A stretch of 64,000 bases of DNA from Ignavibacteria bacterium UBA2333 (GCA_002344895.1 DDUR01000053.1:1-64000), one strand, 5' to 3'. Counted from the stretch's first letter, positions 10,269 to 19,540 are shown. Numbers and translations are program-made. Notes: generated by a model from the sequence alone, not told the origin.

Positions 10269-10971
10269 ACGTCCGCACGTATGGATAACGGGTGCGAGTC
10301 GCGGAATTGGACTCGCCGCTGCACAAGAGCTTAGTGCATCGTGCAAGCTTACGTTGTCGGGACGGAATGAGGCTGCATTACGTGAAGTTGAGCACCTGCT
10401 AACGGCCGACTCGTCGGTAGTCGTTCCCGTTGATGTAGCAGATCGAAGAAGTGTTCAACATGCCTATGCTGCTGCTATTGCAAGATTTGGCCCCGTCGAC
10501 ATTCTGATAAACAATGCTGGTATTGGAATTTTTAAGCCGTTTGTCGAGTTACAACCAGATGAGTTTGACGACCAAATTGACATCAACCTCCGTGGTACGT
10601 TCCACTGCACCCAGGCCGTTCTTCCGTCGATGATTCAGCGACGTCGAGGAATGATCATCAGCATCAACTCAGTAAGTGTCAAACGTGCCTTTACGGCCAG
10701 TTCAGCCTATGCTGCGTCGAAGGCCGGTGTGCACGCAATGATGGCTTCCATTCGCGAAGAAGTTCGTTCCTCGAATGTAAAAGTCATTGAGCTGTTTGTT
10801 GGAGCAACAGACACGGACATCTGGCCGGATGCGGCACGAGACGAACATGGACATCGTATGATGACGGCGTATGATATAGCCGGCGTTGTTGGTGACCTTG
10901 TTCGACACCTGGATCATCCGCGGATGTTACAGGAAGAAATCATCATACGTCCTCAACTTGGAGACCTCTAA
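10261..10971 (+). CDS. Short-chain dehydrogenase/reductase (SDR)
   Basis: Classical SDR oxidoreductase of 236 residues using NAD(P)H. It shows the cofactor loop TGASRGIG near residue 10, NNAGIGIF near 85, the catalytic Ser in SINSVS and the YxxxK pair in YAASK near 150-154. The substrate cannot be told from sequence. I chose GTG at 10261 because GAGG at 10251-10254 sits 6 bases upstream; a TTG at 10246 in the same frame is the alternative. Either start overlaps the GlmU-like gene, so the gene belongs to the pyrG operon. Confidence 0.85.
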   Translation: MTERPHVWITGASRGIGLAAAQELSASCKLTLSGRNEAALREVEHLLTADSSVVVPVDVADRRSVQHAYAAAIARFGPVDILINNAGIGIFKPFVELQPDEFDDQIDINLRGTFHCTQAVLPSMIQRRRGMIISINSVSVKRAFTASSAYAASKAGVHAMMASIREEVRSSNVKVIELFVGATDTDIWPDAARDEHGHRMMTAYDIAGVVGDLVRHLDHPRMLQEEIIIRPQLGDL

Positions 10972-10972
10972 C

Positions 10973-12757
10973 ATGATCCGTTTTCTTCTCTTCGCCGTTA
11001 TGTGCGGCATGTTTGTCAGTCCGCTGTGGGCACAGCCTACAACGGAATACAGTCACGGAGATCCCACTCCCCACGAACAGTATCAGCTAGAGCTTATCAA
11101 TAGAGCTCGAGCAAATCCCGCTGAAGAAGGAATCCGTGTTATGGATACGGATGATCAAGCCGTACAACAGGCATACTCCTTCTTCAACATCAATAAGAAT
11201 GCTACAAAACAGGCATTCACGACCTATCCGCAGCGACCACCACTGGCCTTCCATCCGGCACTGATTACGGCGGCACGAGCCCATACGGCCGACATGATTG
11301 CCAAGAACTTCCAAGGTCACACCTCAAGTAATGGTGACGACCTTGGTGATCGATATGCCAAGGTGTCATACCAGTCACAAGGCATGTTTGGCGAGAATGT
11401 TTCGGCATATGCTGAGAGTATGTGGTACTCTCATTGTGGTCTCATCGTTGACTGGGGTGAGCAGAATCAGATTGACCTCGGTCACCGGGAAAACATCCTC
11501 AACTTCAAGAACTACAACTACACGGAAATTGGAATCGGCGCAACGAACAGTGGCGGCGGTTTGATGTCGGGAACAGTTGGACCTTGGGTAGTGACACAAG
11601 ACTTTGGGATGCGTTCCGTGCGCTACATTGTAGGTGTGTGTTATATCGACGCTAACGAGAACGGCATCTGTGATCCAGGTGAAGGTTTATCGGGTGTGCG
11701 TATTGAACCGTCACGCGGAACGTATTATGCCATCACGTCAACGTCTGGCGGATACGCAATACCCTTCACTGGAAACGGTTCCGTAACAATAACAGCAAGC
11801 GGCGGTGCCCTTTCCGCTCCGATGTCAAAGACGGTCGATTTTCAAAGTGACAATATCAAGGTCGACTTCTTCCCTGCCTCGATGCGTCCAGCGGCTGCTG
11901 TCCTCACAGCACCACCGAACAATGCATCAAATGTGTCACACTCTGGCCCCACACTTCGCTGGAATGCGGTCCAACTTGCCGACGACTATGAAGTTCACGT
12001 CGCCACGACACAAAACTTCAGTCAGTCATCAATCATTTTTAACGAGTCAACAGATCAAACGTCGTTGTCGCTCGGTGCCCTTACTTGTGCCACACAGCAT
12101 TATTGGCGCGTTCGAGCTCGTAATGGTGCAGGTGCAGGTGATTGGTCACCGGTGTTTTCGTTTAGAACTGACGGTCAGCGACCTTCATCGGCAACAACGA
12201 CGAGTCCGAAGGGCGCAACAACCGTGGATAACATGGGTGACCTTGTCTTTACGTGGCCTACGGTTGCTGGAGCGGAACGTTATCACGTAAAGATTGCTGC
12301 AACTTCAGCATTCACGAATCCAATTGTTGACGATTCATCACTCACAACCACTGAATACCGCCATGCCATGGCGAGCAGCCCACTCTCTTCAGGCAACTGG
12401 TATTGGGAAGTTCGTGGCGGCTCGGATTGTGGCTGGGGAGGTTGGTCAAGTGGAGCTGCCTTTGCACTCACGATCACGTCCGTCGAGGAAACGACGCCGA
12501 CAACGGCATCACTTCGCATCGAACCAATGCCAGCAACGAGTGACAGTCGCATTGTGCTAACGGTTGCTGAATCTTCACAAGCAACATTGGAAGTTCTTAC
12601 CCTTGACGGTCGGTCCGTGACAAAACAGGATGTCATACTTGCTTCAGGTGTCAACAGCCTTCCACTTGGTGAGGTCATGACTATTCGTGGAGGTGTTTAC
12701 GTACTCGTGGTCACAACACCGAGCGGTAGACTTACGACACTCATTACGATTCCGTGA
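10973..12757 (+). CDS. Secreted CAP (SCP/PR1) domain protein with T9SS sorting domain
   Basis: Exported protein of 594 residues. Signal peptide at about 1-21 (MIRFLLFAVMCGMFVSPLWA); CAP domain at about 30-200 with YQLELINRARANPAEEG, a metal-site-like GHTSSNGD, GENVSAY and GHRENIL; an SdrD B-like segment with DANENGICDPGEGLSGV near 225-240; two fibronectin-like beta domains (about 305-500, DDYEVHVATT and ERYHVKIAAT); and a C-terminal T9SS domain (LRIEPMPATSDSRIVL ... GGVYVLVVTTPSGRL). The function of bacterial CAP proteins is mostly unknown. I start at ATG 10973, one base after the SDR stop, because the signal peptide begins there; a longer frame from 10886 would lie inside the SDR gene. Confidence 0.85.
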   Translation: MIRFLLFAVMCGMFVSPLWAQPTTEYSHGDPTPHEQYQLELINRARANPAEEGIRVMDTDDQAVQQAYSFFNINKNATKQAFTTYPQRPPLAFHPALITAARAHTADMIAKNFQGHTSSNGDDLGDRYAKVSYQSQGMFGENVSAYAESMWYSHCGLIVDWGEQNQIDLGHRENILNFKNYNYTEIGIGATNSGGGLMSGTVGPWVVTQDFGMRSVRYIVGVCYIDANENGICDPGEGLSGVRIEPSRGTYYAITSTSGGYAIPFTGNGSVTITASGGALSAPMSKTVDFQSDNIKVDFFPASMRPAAAVLTAPPNNASNVSHSGPTLRWNAVQLADDYEVHVATTQNFSQSSIIFNESTDQTSLSLGALTCATQHYWRVRARNGAGAGDWSPVFSFRTDGQRPSSATTTSPKGATTVDNMGDLVFTWPTVAGAERYHVKIAATSAFTNPIVDDSSLTTTEYRHAMASSPLSSGNWYWEVRGGSDCGWGGWSSGAAFALTITSVEETTPTTASLRIEPMPATSDSRIVLTVAESSQATLEVLTLDGRSVTKQDVILASGVNSLPLGEVMTIRGGVYVLVVTTPSGRLTTLITIP

Positions 12758-12813
12758 TGACGATGATCGGCATCTTCGCATAAGGCGAATATTGCTGCGT
12801 TCAGAAAACAAAA

Positions 12814-12842
12814 ACGGCAGATCGGTTGTACCGGTCTGCCGT
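12814..12842. terminator. Bidirectional intrinsic terminator between convergent genes
   Basis: Stem ACGGCAGATCGG / CCGGTCTGCCGT with loop TTGTA, A-run on the left and a T-rich stretch on the right. It separates the CAP gene from the AlbA-like gene; the rest of the 185-base gap shows nothing else. Confidence 0.85.
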
Positions 12843-12941
12843 TCTTCGTTTTATAAACTTCGTCTCGTTTCCTTCGTTTGACTTTCTGCGATTTGAGAGT
12901 ATTCGTTTGGGAACGGCCTCGTTCACTACAACCTTTCCCTC

Positions 12942-13589
12942 TCAAACCAACGTGTAGTAGTCGTGTCCGTTATCGGTGTGAATGTGCAACACACCGGCGC
13001 GGACAAGTTTGACGAGGATTTGTGAGGCACGACGTCGTGAAATGTTTACCAACCGAGCAAAGTCGTTGACGGAAGCCTTACCATACCGCTCAAGGAACGT
13101 AAACAACCTGCGCTCCCGATCGCCAATACTCAGCGTAATCGGTGGCGACGTAGGACTTTGACCAGCCAGGATTCGGGCCATCTCTCGGCTCGCTGCCACA
13201 CTCTGCTCACCCTGACGAATGTAGGCCTTTCGCTCATGGGGTCGCTCATTTGGATCTTCACTAATAAGCCGGTGTGGCTTGTCGTGTGAGTTTGGTACCG
13301 TTACCACAACAACGTCACGATACTCGATCTCCACAACATCGACGAGCAAATGAAGGTCAGGCACAATACTGTGCCGTGCAATTTCGATGAGAGCAATCTG
13401 CTCCTTCTCAGAGTCGACTCCGACGATAGAACCATCGTCGTCTACACCAAAGATGAGATATCCGCCTGACGTGTTGGCAAAGGCGATTATCTCTTTCGCT
13501 ATCTTCTCCGCCGACGTAAATCGTCGTTTGAATTCAACTGTCGACGATTCGCCGCCAACAATGAGTTCCCGGAGTTCATGACGTTTCAT
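12942..13589 (-). CDS. AlbA_2/Schlafen-like putative DNA-binding protein with winged helix
   Basis: A 215-residue protein. Residues about 10-125 match the AlbA_2 (Schlafen AlbA, formerly AAA_4) domain: GGESSTVEFKRRFTSAEKIA, IIAFANTSGGYLIFGVDDDG, and later AYIRQGEQSVAASREMARIL. Residues about 145-215 form a winged helix-turn-helix (LERYGKASVNDFARLVNISR, RRASQILVKLVRAG). Such proteins are usually called transcriptional regulators; some Schlafen-type relatives act on RNA or in defence, but no defence gene lies nearby. The start is 13589; no ribosome-binding site or TAnnTTTG element was clear upstream. It is followed by a convergent terminator. Confidence 0.75.
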   Translation of the reverse strand: MKRHELRELIVGGESSTVEFKRRFTSAEKIAKEIIAFANTSGGYLIFGVDDDGSIVGVDSEKEQIALIEIARHSIVPDLHLLVDVVEIEYRDVVVVTVPNSHDKPHRLISEDPNERPHERKAYIRQGEQSVAASREMARILAGQSPTSPPITLSIGDRERRLFTFLERYGKASVNDFARLVNISRRRASQILVKLVRAGVLHIHTDNGHDYYTLV

Positions 13590-13645
13590 GTGTTGTGCAG
13601 CTCAGCTGCGACAAAGGTGTGTGACGACGTTGACGACTGTGTCAA

Positions 13646-15433
13646 CTATTGAGCAACCGAGTACTTCCACTGTGCCTTTGGTACCCACCATTGTGTGGGA
13701 TTATAACCTGGCCGAACGTAGGAGTAACGAACATTCTGCAGACGCTTGTTGTAGGCACTCGGATAGAGTGGTGACCACAGGAAGGTGTAGGGCTGTTCGT
13801 CGACGATGATTTGCTGGAACTCGCGCATATAGGCACGACGCTTCTCAACATCAAACTCTGTTCGATTACGCTCTAGAAGTTCATCGGCCCGCGGAACACG
13901 GAACGAGACGTAGTTCGAGCCCTTGTTGTCAGCCTGGCTTGAGTGCCAAATCTGATACGGGTCGGAATCGATAGGATCATTCACCCAGCCTCCGATGTAG
14001 GCATCGAAGTTGCGCGTTCTCAAATTGTCGAGAAACACGGACCATTCGAGACGCTTGAGTTTCGCCTCAACGCCAAGCTTTCTGCATTCGTCGGAAATGA
14101 TGAGAGCAATCTGTTCCCGCATTTCATTTCCAGAGTTCAGCAGGAAGGTGAATGCTAGATTTGTTTTCTTTCCATTGATGACCTTGTCACGAATTCCATC
14201 ATTGTCAGAATCTGCCCATCCAGCTTCGTCAAGAAGCGCTCGAGCCGTTGTTGGATCAAACTGAATACCTTTGATAGTTGTATCGTACTCCGGACGTTCC
14301 TGATAGATCGGTGAGTTTACCGGAACGGCGAGTCCACGAACAACCTGACGAATAAGGGCATCACGATCAACGAGATGCGACAAGGCTTTCCGTACACGTT
14401 TGTCCGATAGTACCGGACGGTTCATATTCCAACCGATGTAGAGATACGACTGCGTTGGAAAAGCATACTTTGACAAATGAGGCGTTCGAACCGTGTCAAC
14501 TTCTTCTTCGAACTTTGTTGGAGGAACAAACTCCATGAAGTCCAGTTCTCCATTCTTTAATGCGTTGACGGCAATAGCACGGTCATTCACAACACGGTAT
14601 AAGAGCTTTTCGGCGTAGGCAGGATTCCACGTGTCCTTGCCTTCTTGCCACCATGATGTATTTCGACGAAGGGAAACTGACTCTCCAGTTTTCCATTCAT
14701 CAAAAACGTAGGGGCCGGATCCAATATTGAGTTTTGTGCTGCGCTTTACATCGGAGGAGTTAAAGTAGTCGGCAAAGGCCTTCATACTCGTATTCGCCTG
14801 TGCCTTACCAAGGTCATTCGTTTCAGCAAACGAGTAACCATCTGTCTGGTTGTTTGGGTCAAAAATGTGTTTTGGAAGGATCCACAAGGAACCAAGGAAG
14901 TACTCTGCGAGGAAATACGGCTTCGACATCGTGAAGATGATTGTGCGGCTATCCTTTGCAACAACGTCGGCAACGTCCATGTAGTAACTACGAAGTGGCG
15001 CTGCATCAATGACAAGCGGGTTCTTCACGGCCTTAAACGAGAACACTACATCGGCACTGGTGAGTGGTGTACCATCGCTGAACTTGATACCGTCCTTTAG
15101 CGTGAACGTATACGTGAGGTGATCATCCGACACGACGGGCCGCGACTCTGCGAGCTGCGGTATCATGTCCGTTGTCTCAAAGTCAAGGTCGAGCAGTTTC
15201 TCGAATACACGATCAAAGATGGCTCGGCCGCCAGCATCGTTGGTTACGATAGGATTGAGTCCTTCGGGATCACTCAACTGGTGGATGACGATGATTTCAC
15301 CGCGAACAGGTGTTCCACTGCCTTCTGACGTTTGTTCGGTCTCACCTCCACCACATGATACGAGTAGTCCTGAAGTCATCAGGAAACACAACGCTGTGAT
15401 GGAAAGGATGTTCAAGGAGAAAGGTTGTTTCAT
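13646..15433 (-). CDS. ABC transporter solute-binding lipoprotein, family 5 (peptide type)
   Basis: A 595-residue lipoprotein with lipobox LVSC (Cys27), a size typical of DppA/OppA-like proteins. Family 5 hallmarks: LAESRPVVSDDHLTYTFTLK, GIKFSDGTPLTSADVVFSFK near 115, SGPYVFDEW, VRKALSHLVDRDALI near 350 and ALLDEAGWADSDNDGIRD. It should bind peptides, nickel or other oligomeric ligands outside the inner membrane. No dppBCDF-type genes are adjacent, so any permease must be elsewhere. The upstream 60 bases (15434-15496) hold no obvious promoter. Confidence 0.88.
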   Translation of the reverse strand: MKQPFSLNILSITALCFLMTSGLLVSCGGGETEQTSEGSGTPVRGEIIVIHQLSDPEGLNPIVTNDAGGRAIFDRVFEKLLDLDFETTDMIPQLAESRPVVSDDHLTYTFTLKDGIKFSDGTPLTSADVVFSFKAVKNPLVIDAAPLRSYYMDVADVVAKDSRTIIFTMSKPYFLAEYFLGSLWILPKHIFDPNNQTDGYSFAETNDLGKAQANTSMKAFADYFNSSDVKRSTKLNIGSGPYVFDEWKTGESVSLRRNTSWWQEGKDTWNPAYAEKLLYRVVNDRAIAVNALKNGELDFMEFVPPTKFEEEVDTVRTPHLSKYAFPTQSYLYIGWNMNRPVLSDKRVRKALSHLVDRDALIRQVVRGLAVPVNSPIYQERPEYDTTIKGIQFDPTTARALLDEAGWADSDNDGIRDKVINGKKTNLAFTFLLNSGNEMREQIALIISDECRKLGVEAKLKRLEWSVFLDNLRTRNFDAYIGGWVNDPIDSDPYQIWHSSQADNKGSNYVSFRVPRADELLERNRTEFDVEKRRAYMREFQQIIVDEQPYTFLWSPLYPSAYNKRLQNVRYSYVRPGYNPTQWWVPKAQWKYSVAQ

Positions 15434-15496
15434 GTTGTCTTCTGTTGAAACGTTGTTGCTGTCTTCGTTGAGAGACCTGCCGTGACACGGGAGATC

Positions 15497-16513
15497 CTAT
15501 TCGTCATCCGACTGGAAATACTGCACATGACGATTGTCTGTGGCACCCTTTTGTTGGGCCCTCCGCTCAATCTCGTCCTGTAGCCTGTCCGCAAAGACCT
15601 TTGACGCATTGTATCCGTACGTCTTCAGGAGGTAGTTGAGCGCAATTGTCTCGCTGATAACGGTGATGTTTTTACCTGGAATAATGGGCAATCGAACGGT
15701 TTGGATTTCTACACCAAGAAGTTCTTGCATGTATTCGTCCAGCCCGGTACGATTGTATTCCTTTGTTGGATCGTAGATCTCAAGCTCCACAATAATCTCG
15801 AGTCGCTTTTGGAACCTGATCGATCGGATGCCAAACATTTGACGTACATCAATCACGCCAAGACCGCGTATCTCCATAAAATGGCGAACAAGACTTGTGC
15901 CTGTTCCCATAAGGATACTTTCACGCTTTTTTGTGAGCATGACGATGTCATCAGCAACGAGTCGGTGACCGCGCTCAACAAGGTCAAGGGCGATTTCGGA
16001 TTTGCCGATTCCACTTCCTCCGGTGAAGAGCATACCAACACCGTAGACGTCAACAAAACTGCCGTGGACACTCGTCTGAACAGCAAATTGATCGTCAAGA
16101 AACTCACTCAGAAGATAGATGGCCTTCGTCGTGTCGTATTCAGTAACGAGTACTGCGATGCCATGTGCCTTCGCCTGTTCTACGAGGTCATCATCCAATG
16201 CATGATCATTTGCACAGACGATACATGGAATGGTGAACTCACAGATGTAGGCGAAGGCACGTAGCCGTCGTTCGGGATCAAGGCTTTTGAGATAGTAAAA
16301 TTCCGTATTACCGAAAAGTTGAACACGGTAATGTGTAAAGAACTCCGTATAGCCCGCAAGCGCAAGCTGCGGCCTATGGAGACTCTTATCGGTGATAAGG
16401 TTGTCTAATCCAACATCACCGGTAAGAACACGGAATTTTACCGGACAGTCGAGTAACTCCCGAACGGTGACCGACTCCTTATGATGGGGAGTGGCCTTAC
16501 GCAGAATAGGCAT
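15497..16513 (-). CDS. hprK: HPr kinase/phosphorylase (HprK)
   Basis: Bifunctional kinase/phosphorylase of Ser46 on HPr, 338 residues. The N-terminal domain covers about 1-130; the catalytic domain has HGSFVDVYG at 150, Walker A GGSGIGKS at 165-172, LVADDIV near 185, and the family signature EIRGLGVIDVRQMFG near 215. In organisms without a sugar PTS, HprK is often kept as a regulator of other processes. Here it sits directly after hpf (10 bases apart), an order also seen in Proteobacteria near rpoN. No ptsH, ptsI or PTS transporter gene is in the window. Confidence 0.93.
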   Translation of the reverse strand: MPILRKATPHHKESVTVRELLDCPVKFRVLTGDVGLDNLITDKSLHRPQLALAGYTEFFTHYRVQLFGNTEFYYLKSLDPERRLRAFAYICEFTIPCIVCANDHALDDDLVEQAKAHGIAVLVTEYDTTKAIYLLSEFLDDQFAVQTSVHGSFVDVYGVGMLFTGGSGIGKSEIALDLVERGHRLVADDIVMLTKKRESILMGTGTSLVRHFMEIRGLGVIDVRQMFGIRSIRFQKRLEIIVELEIYDPTKEYNRTGLDEYMQELLGVEIQTVRLPIIPGKNITVISETIALNYLLKTYGYNASKVFADRLQDEIERRAQQKGATDNRHVQYFQSDDE

Positions 16514-16522
16514 GGTGTAGCC

Positions 16523-16831
16523 TCAGGGTCGAGCCAGCGGCGTACGTACGTCGTGCTGACGATCGTTGAGCTTTGTGAGCTGGCGAACAATCTTTTCAGC
16601 AGCGTCGTGAATTGCCCGTGAGAAATCTTGTCCTTGTTCCTTTGCAACAATGGTATGACCACCAACCTTTACGGTATACTCACAGAGGTGGGCACCATGT
16701 TCTTGCTCGAGTATTGCGTCAACTCGAAGGATGTTGTCGTAGAATTTTCCGAAGTGCGTGGCGGCTTTCACAGCAGCCTCGTTCTCATGGTCCGTCAGCG
16801 TGCAGTGACGTGTGGTGATATGGATGTCCAT
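16523..16831 (-). CDS. hpf: Ribosome hibernation-promoting factor, short form (HPF/YfiA)
   Basis: A 102-residue ribosome-associated protein of the short HPF/RaiA type (MDIHITTRHCTLTDHENEAA, AILEQEHGAHLCEYTVKVGG, DFSRAIHDAAEKIVRQL), beta-alpha-beta-beta-beta-alpha in pattern. It would bind the 30S subunit and stop translation in stationary phase. A longer frame from 16858 exists, but ATG 16831 fits the family N-terminus and has GGAG a few bases upstream. It forms an operon with hprK. The C-terminal dimerisation domain of long HPF is absent. Confidence 0.9.
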   Translation of the reverse strand: MDIHITTRHCTLTDHENEAAVKAATHFGKFYDNILRVDAILEQEHGAHLCEYTVKVGGHTIVAKEQGQDFSRAIHDAAEKIVRQLTKLNDRQHDVRTPLARP

Positions 16832-16879
16832 GGTTGCTCTCCGGAATGTGATACACAATCTGTCTGGCTCCCCAAGATC

Positions 16880-16942
16880 GTCAGCGGAGATGAACCTGCC
16901 AAGAACGAAAGTCAGCGCAAAAGAACGTCAGCGCAAGAGAAG
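16880..16942. repeat. Three imperfect 16-base direct repeats upstream of hpf
   Basis: Copies at 16880-16895 (GTCAGCGGAGATGAAC), 16911-16926 (GTCAGCGCAAAAGAAC) and 16927-16942 (GTCAGCGCAAGAGAAG). The last reaches into the end of the outer-membrane protein gene. They could be a regulatory site for hpf, or a chance duplication. Confidence 0.5.
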
Positions 16943-17773
16943 ACTTATTCCGGCATGCACACCAACGCCACCGGCTTGGATTGCATACGATCCACGCAGA
17001 CGATCGGGAGGATTGTCGAGTGTTGGAGCAACATCAGAAAATAGTGGTGCTGTAAACGGTATAATCGTGTAGGTGATTTCGAAGAATAACGATGGACGTA
17101 CAACGGCTGTAGGACTCGCGTCCCACCCGAGTGATACACCGCTGCGAACTTGTCCGGACGGCACGACGTGCGATTCATCATACCGAAGACCAGACTTTCG
17201 GGCACCCGGAAGCTGAGTTGCCGAGAGTGATTCGCTCCAACGAACGTTGATAAACGACATGCCTACTCCAGCTCCAACGTATGCTGTGAACTGTCGCTTC
17301 ACCGGGAAATAATCAATGGTCGCAAATACAGGAACAACGTTCATGATAAAGTCTTGTCCGACCGTCTGATCGGGTCGCGTTGAGTCCAGTATCGATCGAA
17401 ATACATACGTCTCGCGGAGCGCTACACGATAATATCCAACCTCGAGACCTATACCCACGTTCGGAAACTGAAATGACGAGACACCCCCACGTACGCCCTC
17501 CGCTGCATCAAAGGTCGATGCAGGTCCCAAGAGTTGTGATTTATAGTCTTGGAAGAAGTCACTGGAAGCAATACCAAAGATCCATTGAATGTTTCCATAG
17601 AGCCGAATGGGCTTCACCTTGGTCGCTACAGGACGCGGCTCGACATATGCCCCTTGTTGCCCCCTACCTGAATCCGATGTAATGATGCCCTGAGCAGACA
17701 TTCCTATGGTTACGACAGAAGTCATCACCAGTAATGTGATACTCGCATGCATCCATGATCTCTGCGTTCTCAT
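16928..17773 (-). CDS. Putative outer-membrane beta-barrel protein
   Basis: A 281-residue exported protein I cannot assign to a named family. A signal peptide occupies about 1-27 (LLVMTSVVTIGMSAQG). The rest is rich in alternating hydrophobic/polar strands (FPNVGIGLEVGYYRVAL, FTAYVGAGVGMSFINVRW, RPSLFFEITYTIIPF) typical of small outer-membrane barrels, ending in ISLLLR. Its ATG shares one base with the arginase stop (TGATG at 17771-17775), so it is coupled to arginase and accD, a metabolically unrelated pair. Its function is unknown. Confidence 0.7.
   Translation of the reverse strand: MRTQRSWMHASITLLVMTSVVTIGMSAQGIITSDSGRGQQGAYVEPRPVATKVKPIRLYGNIQWIFGIASSDFFQDYKSQLLGPASTFDAAEGVRGGVSSFQFPNVGIGLEVGYYRVALRETYVFRSILDSTRPDQTVGQDFIMNVVPVFATIDYFPVKRQFTAYVGAGVGMSFINVRWSESLSATQLPGARKSGLRYDESHVVPSGQVRSGVSLGWDASPTAVVRPSLFFEITYTIIPFTAPLFSDVAPTLDNPPDRLRGSYAIQAGGVGVHAGISLLLR
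17649..17664 (-). repeat. GGGGC-pair motif, site 4
   Basis: On the + strand GCCCC and GCCCCC blocks 10 bases apart, read as RGQQGA in the beta-barrel gene. Confidence 0.7.
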
Positions 17774-18690
17774 CAGAGAATTCGTTTTCCCATGACGGAA
17801 GCGACGACGTCTGCTGCAAACTCAGCCGTGCGATTACGATCGTCAAGGATTGGATTGACCTCGGCCACCTCGAAGGAGCCCACAACGTCCAACTGAGCTA
17901 TCATCTCCATGAGCATGTGCGTTTCCCTGAAGGTAAGTCCACCCGGTACAGGTGTACCTACTCCAGGAGCAAAGGATGGATCAACACCGTCCACGTCAAA
18001 ACTGATATGAAGATGGTCAACACTTCGTGACATGTCGTCCAACACTCGCGAGGCAATCTCATACATACCCAGGCGGTCTATGTCAAACATCGTATAGGCC
18101 GCAACACCAAGATCCTTGATGAGAGTACGCTCACCTGGATCAATCGACCGAAGACCAATAATGGCAAGGTTTCGTGGATCAAGTTTTGGCTCTGTTCCGC
18201 AGATCGACGTGAGATCAGGATGACCGTAACCCATAGCAACAGCCAAGGGCATTCCGTGAATGTTTCCCGATGGAGTTGTCTCCGCCGTGTTCATGTCAGC
18301 GTGTGCATCAATCCAGAGAACACCAAGTGTCTTGCCACGCTCTCGACACCACGAACCGATTCCTGCAAGAGATCCAACCGACATGGAATGGTCACCTCCA
18401 AGAATCAGCGGGAAATCACCATCGGTGAGAATCGACCGCAGACGTCCCGCAAGAACGCCACTCATTTCAACGACTTCCGGTAGATACTTCAATCGTTGAT
18501 CCGCTGCGTCTTGTACCTCAATGTTCCGTATCGGGATATCACCTTCATCAACAACCGTAAACCCTAGTGATTCCAACTTCTTATCAATATCGGCTATTCG
18601 TAGGGCCGACGGGCCCATGTCCACACCTCGACGGTCAGCACCAAGGTCAATCGGAAAGCCTAACAGCCTGATTTTCTGATGCTTATCCAC
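17773..18690 (-). CDS. rocF: Arginase (ureohydrolase family)
   Basis: Hydrolyses arginine to ornithine and urea with a dinuclear manganese centre. The 305 residues carry all metal motifs: [10 protein letters not shown] near 110, DAHADMNT near 135, and [20 protein letters not shown] near 230. [20 protein letters not shown] at the N-terminus is typical of true arginase rather than agmatinase, and the length fits. The start is GTG at 18690 with a strong GGGAGGA upstream, inside the end of accD (8-base overlap). The operon order is accD, arginase, outer-membrane protein. Confidence 0.92.
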   Translation of the reverse strand: MDKHQKIRLLGFPIDLGADRRGVDMGPSALRIADIDKKLESLGFTVVDEGDIPIRNIEVQDAADQRLKYLPEVVEMSGVLAGRLRSILTDGDFPLILGGDHSMSVGSLAGIGSWCRERGKTLGVLWIDAHADMNTAETTPSGNIHGMPLAVAMGYGHPDLTSICGTEPKLDPRNLAIIGLRSIDPGERTLIKDLGVAAYTMFDIDRLGMYEIASRVLDDMSRSVDHLHISFDVDGVDPSFAPGVGTPVPGGLTFRETHMLMEMIAQLDVVGSFEVAEVNPILDDRNRTAEFAADVVASVMGKRIL

Positions 18691-19540
18691 GTTTTCCTCC
18701 CATCAGATGGGAGAGTACCGTATACAGTGACTTTTTCAGATCATGTCGATGAACAACCATATCAACCATACCGTGTTCCAGCAAGAACTCGCTACGCTGG
18801 AATCCTTCAGGAAGCTTTTTACGGATTGTCTGTTCAATAACGCGCGGTCCAGCAAAACCGATCAATGCCTTCGGTTCTGCAATGATTACATCACCGAGCA
18901 TTGCATACGAGGCACTAACACCGCCTGTAGTTGGATCCGTGAGGATTGAGATGTAGGGAAGACCCGCTTCTGCCAGTTCCGTAAGAAATGCACTCGTTTT
19001 CGCCATCTGCATGAGCGACAAGGCTGCCTCTTGCATCCGTGCGCCACCGGAAGCTGATATAAAGACAAACGGCGAACGAGACTCCAGAGCGCGACGACCA
19101 GCACGGACAAACTTTTCACCCACAACAGAGCCCATCGAACCGCCAACAAAGCCGAAGTTCATACATCCAAAGGCAACCGGCATTCCATAGATTCTGCCCG
19201 TACCCGTCGTTACGGCGTCGGGGAGATCTGTGCGGCTGTACGCCTCCTTTAAGCGTGCTTTGTACGGACGTGTGTCAACGAAGTCCAGCGGGTCGGCTGA
19301 CCGCACTTCCCTATCTGTTTCCGTCCACGAACCTTCATCAAAGAGCACAGATACGTATTTAGCGCTACCAATTCGGAAGTGATGGTCGCAGTTCGGACAC
19401 GTATAGGCGTGCTCCTCCAATTCCTTACGATAGATAATCGTAGAACAATCGGGACACTTGGTCCAGAGACCATCAGGCATTTCCCGTTGTGCCGGCGAAG
19501 AATCAGAGATGTTTTTGCTTTTGCGGAGAAACCAAGCCAT
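18683..19540 (-). CDS. accD: Acetyl-CoA carboxylase carboxyltransferase subunit beta (AccD)
   Basis: Carries out the second half-reaction of acetyl-CoA carboxylase, moving carboxyl from biotin to acetyl-CoA for fatty acid synthesis. The N-terminal zinc ribbon is intact (CPDC and CPNC about 18 residues apart, near 30-55); the crotonase-like domain shows SGGARMQEAALSLMQMAK near 165, LTDPTTGGVSASYAMLGDV and EPKALIGFAGPRVIEQT. The 285-residue length is usual. An upstream TTG at 19549 is in frame, but ATG 19540 fits family starts (MAWFLRK). accC is 20 kb away; accA and accB are not in the window. A TATGTTTG promoter element lies at 19578-19585. Confidence 0.95.
   Translation of the reverse strand: MAWFLRKSKNISDSSPAQREMPDGLWTKCPDCSTIIYRKELEEHAYTCPNCDHHFRIGSAKYVSVLFDEGSWTETDREVRSADPLDFVDTRPYKARLKEAYSRTDLPDAVTTGTGRIYGMPVAFGCMNFGFVGGSMGSVVGEKFVRAGRRALESRSPFVFISASGGARMQEAALSLMQMAKTSAFLTELAEAGLPYISILTDPTTGGVSASYAMLGDVIIAEPKALIGFAGPRVIEQTIRKKLPEGFQRSEFLLEHGMVDMVVHRHDLKKSLYTVLSHLMGGKRG

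Noticed and set aside
15701..16264. Plus-strand frame of 187 codons
   Set aside because: Lies wholly opposite hprK, whose protein motifs are clear; no start signal or domain.
18683..18691. DnaA-box-like TTATCCACG
   Set aside because: A single copy inside the start of the arginase gene; no cluster, no AT-rich region and no dnaA or dnaN nearby, so not an origin.
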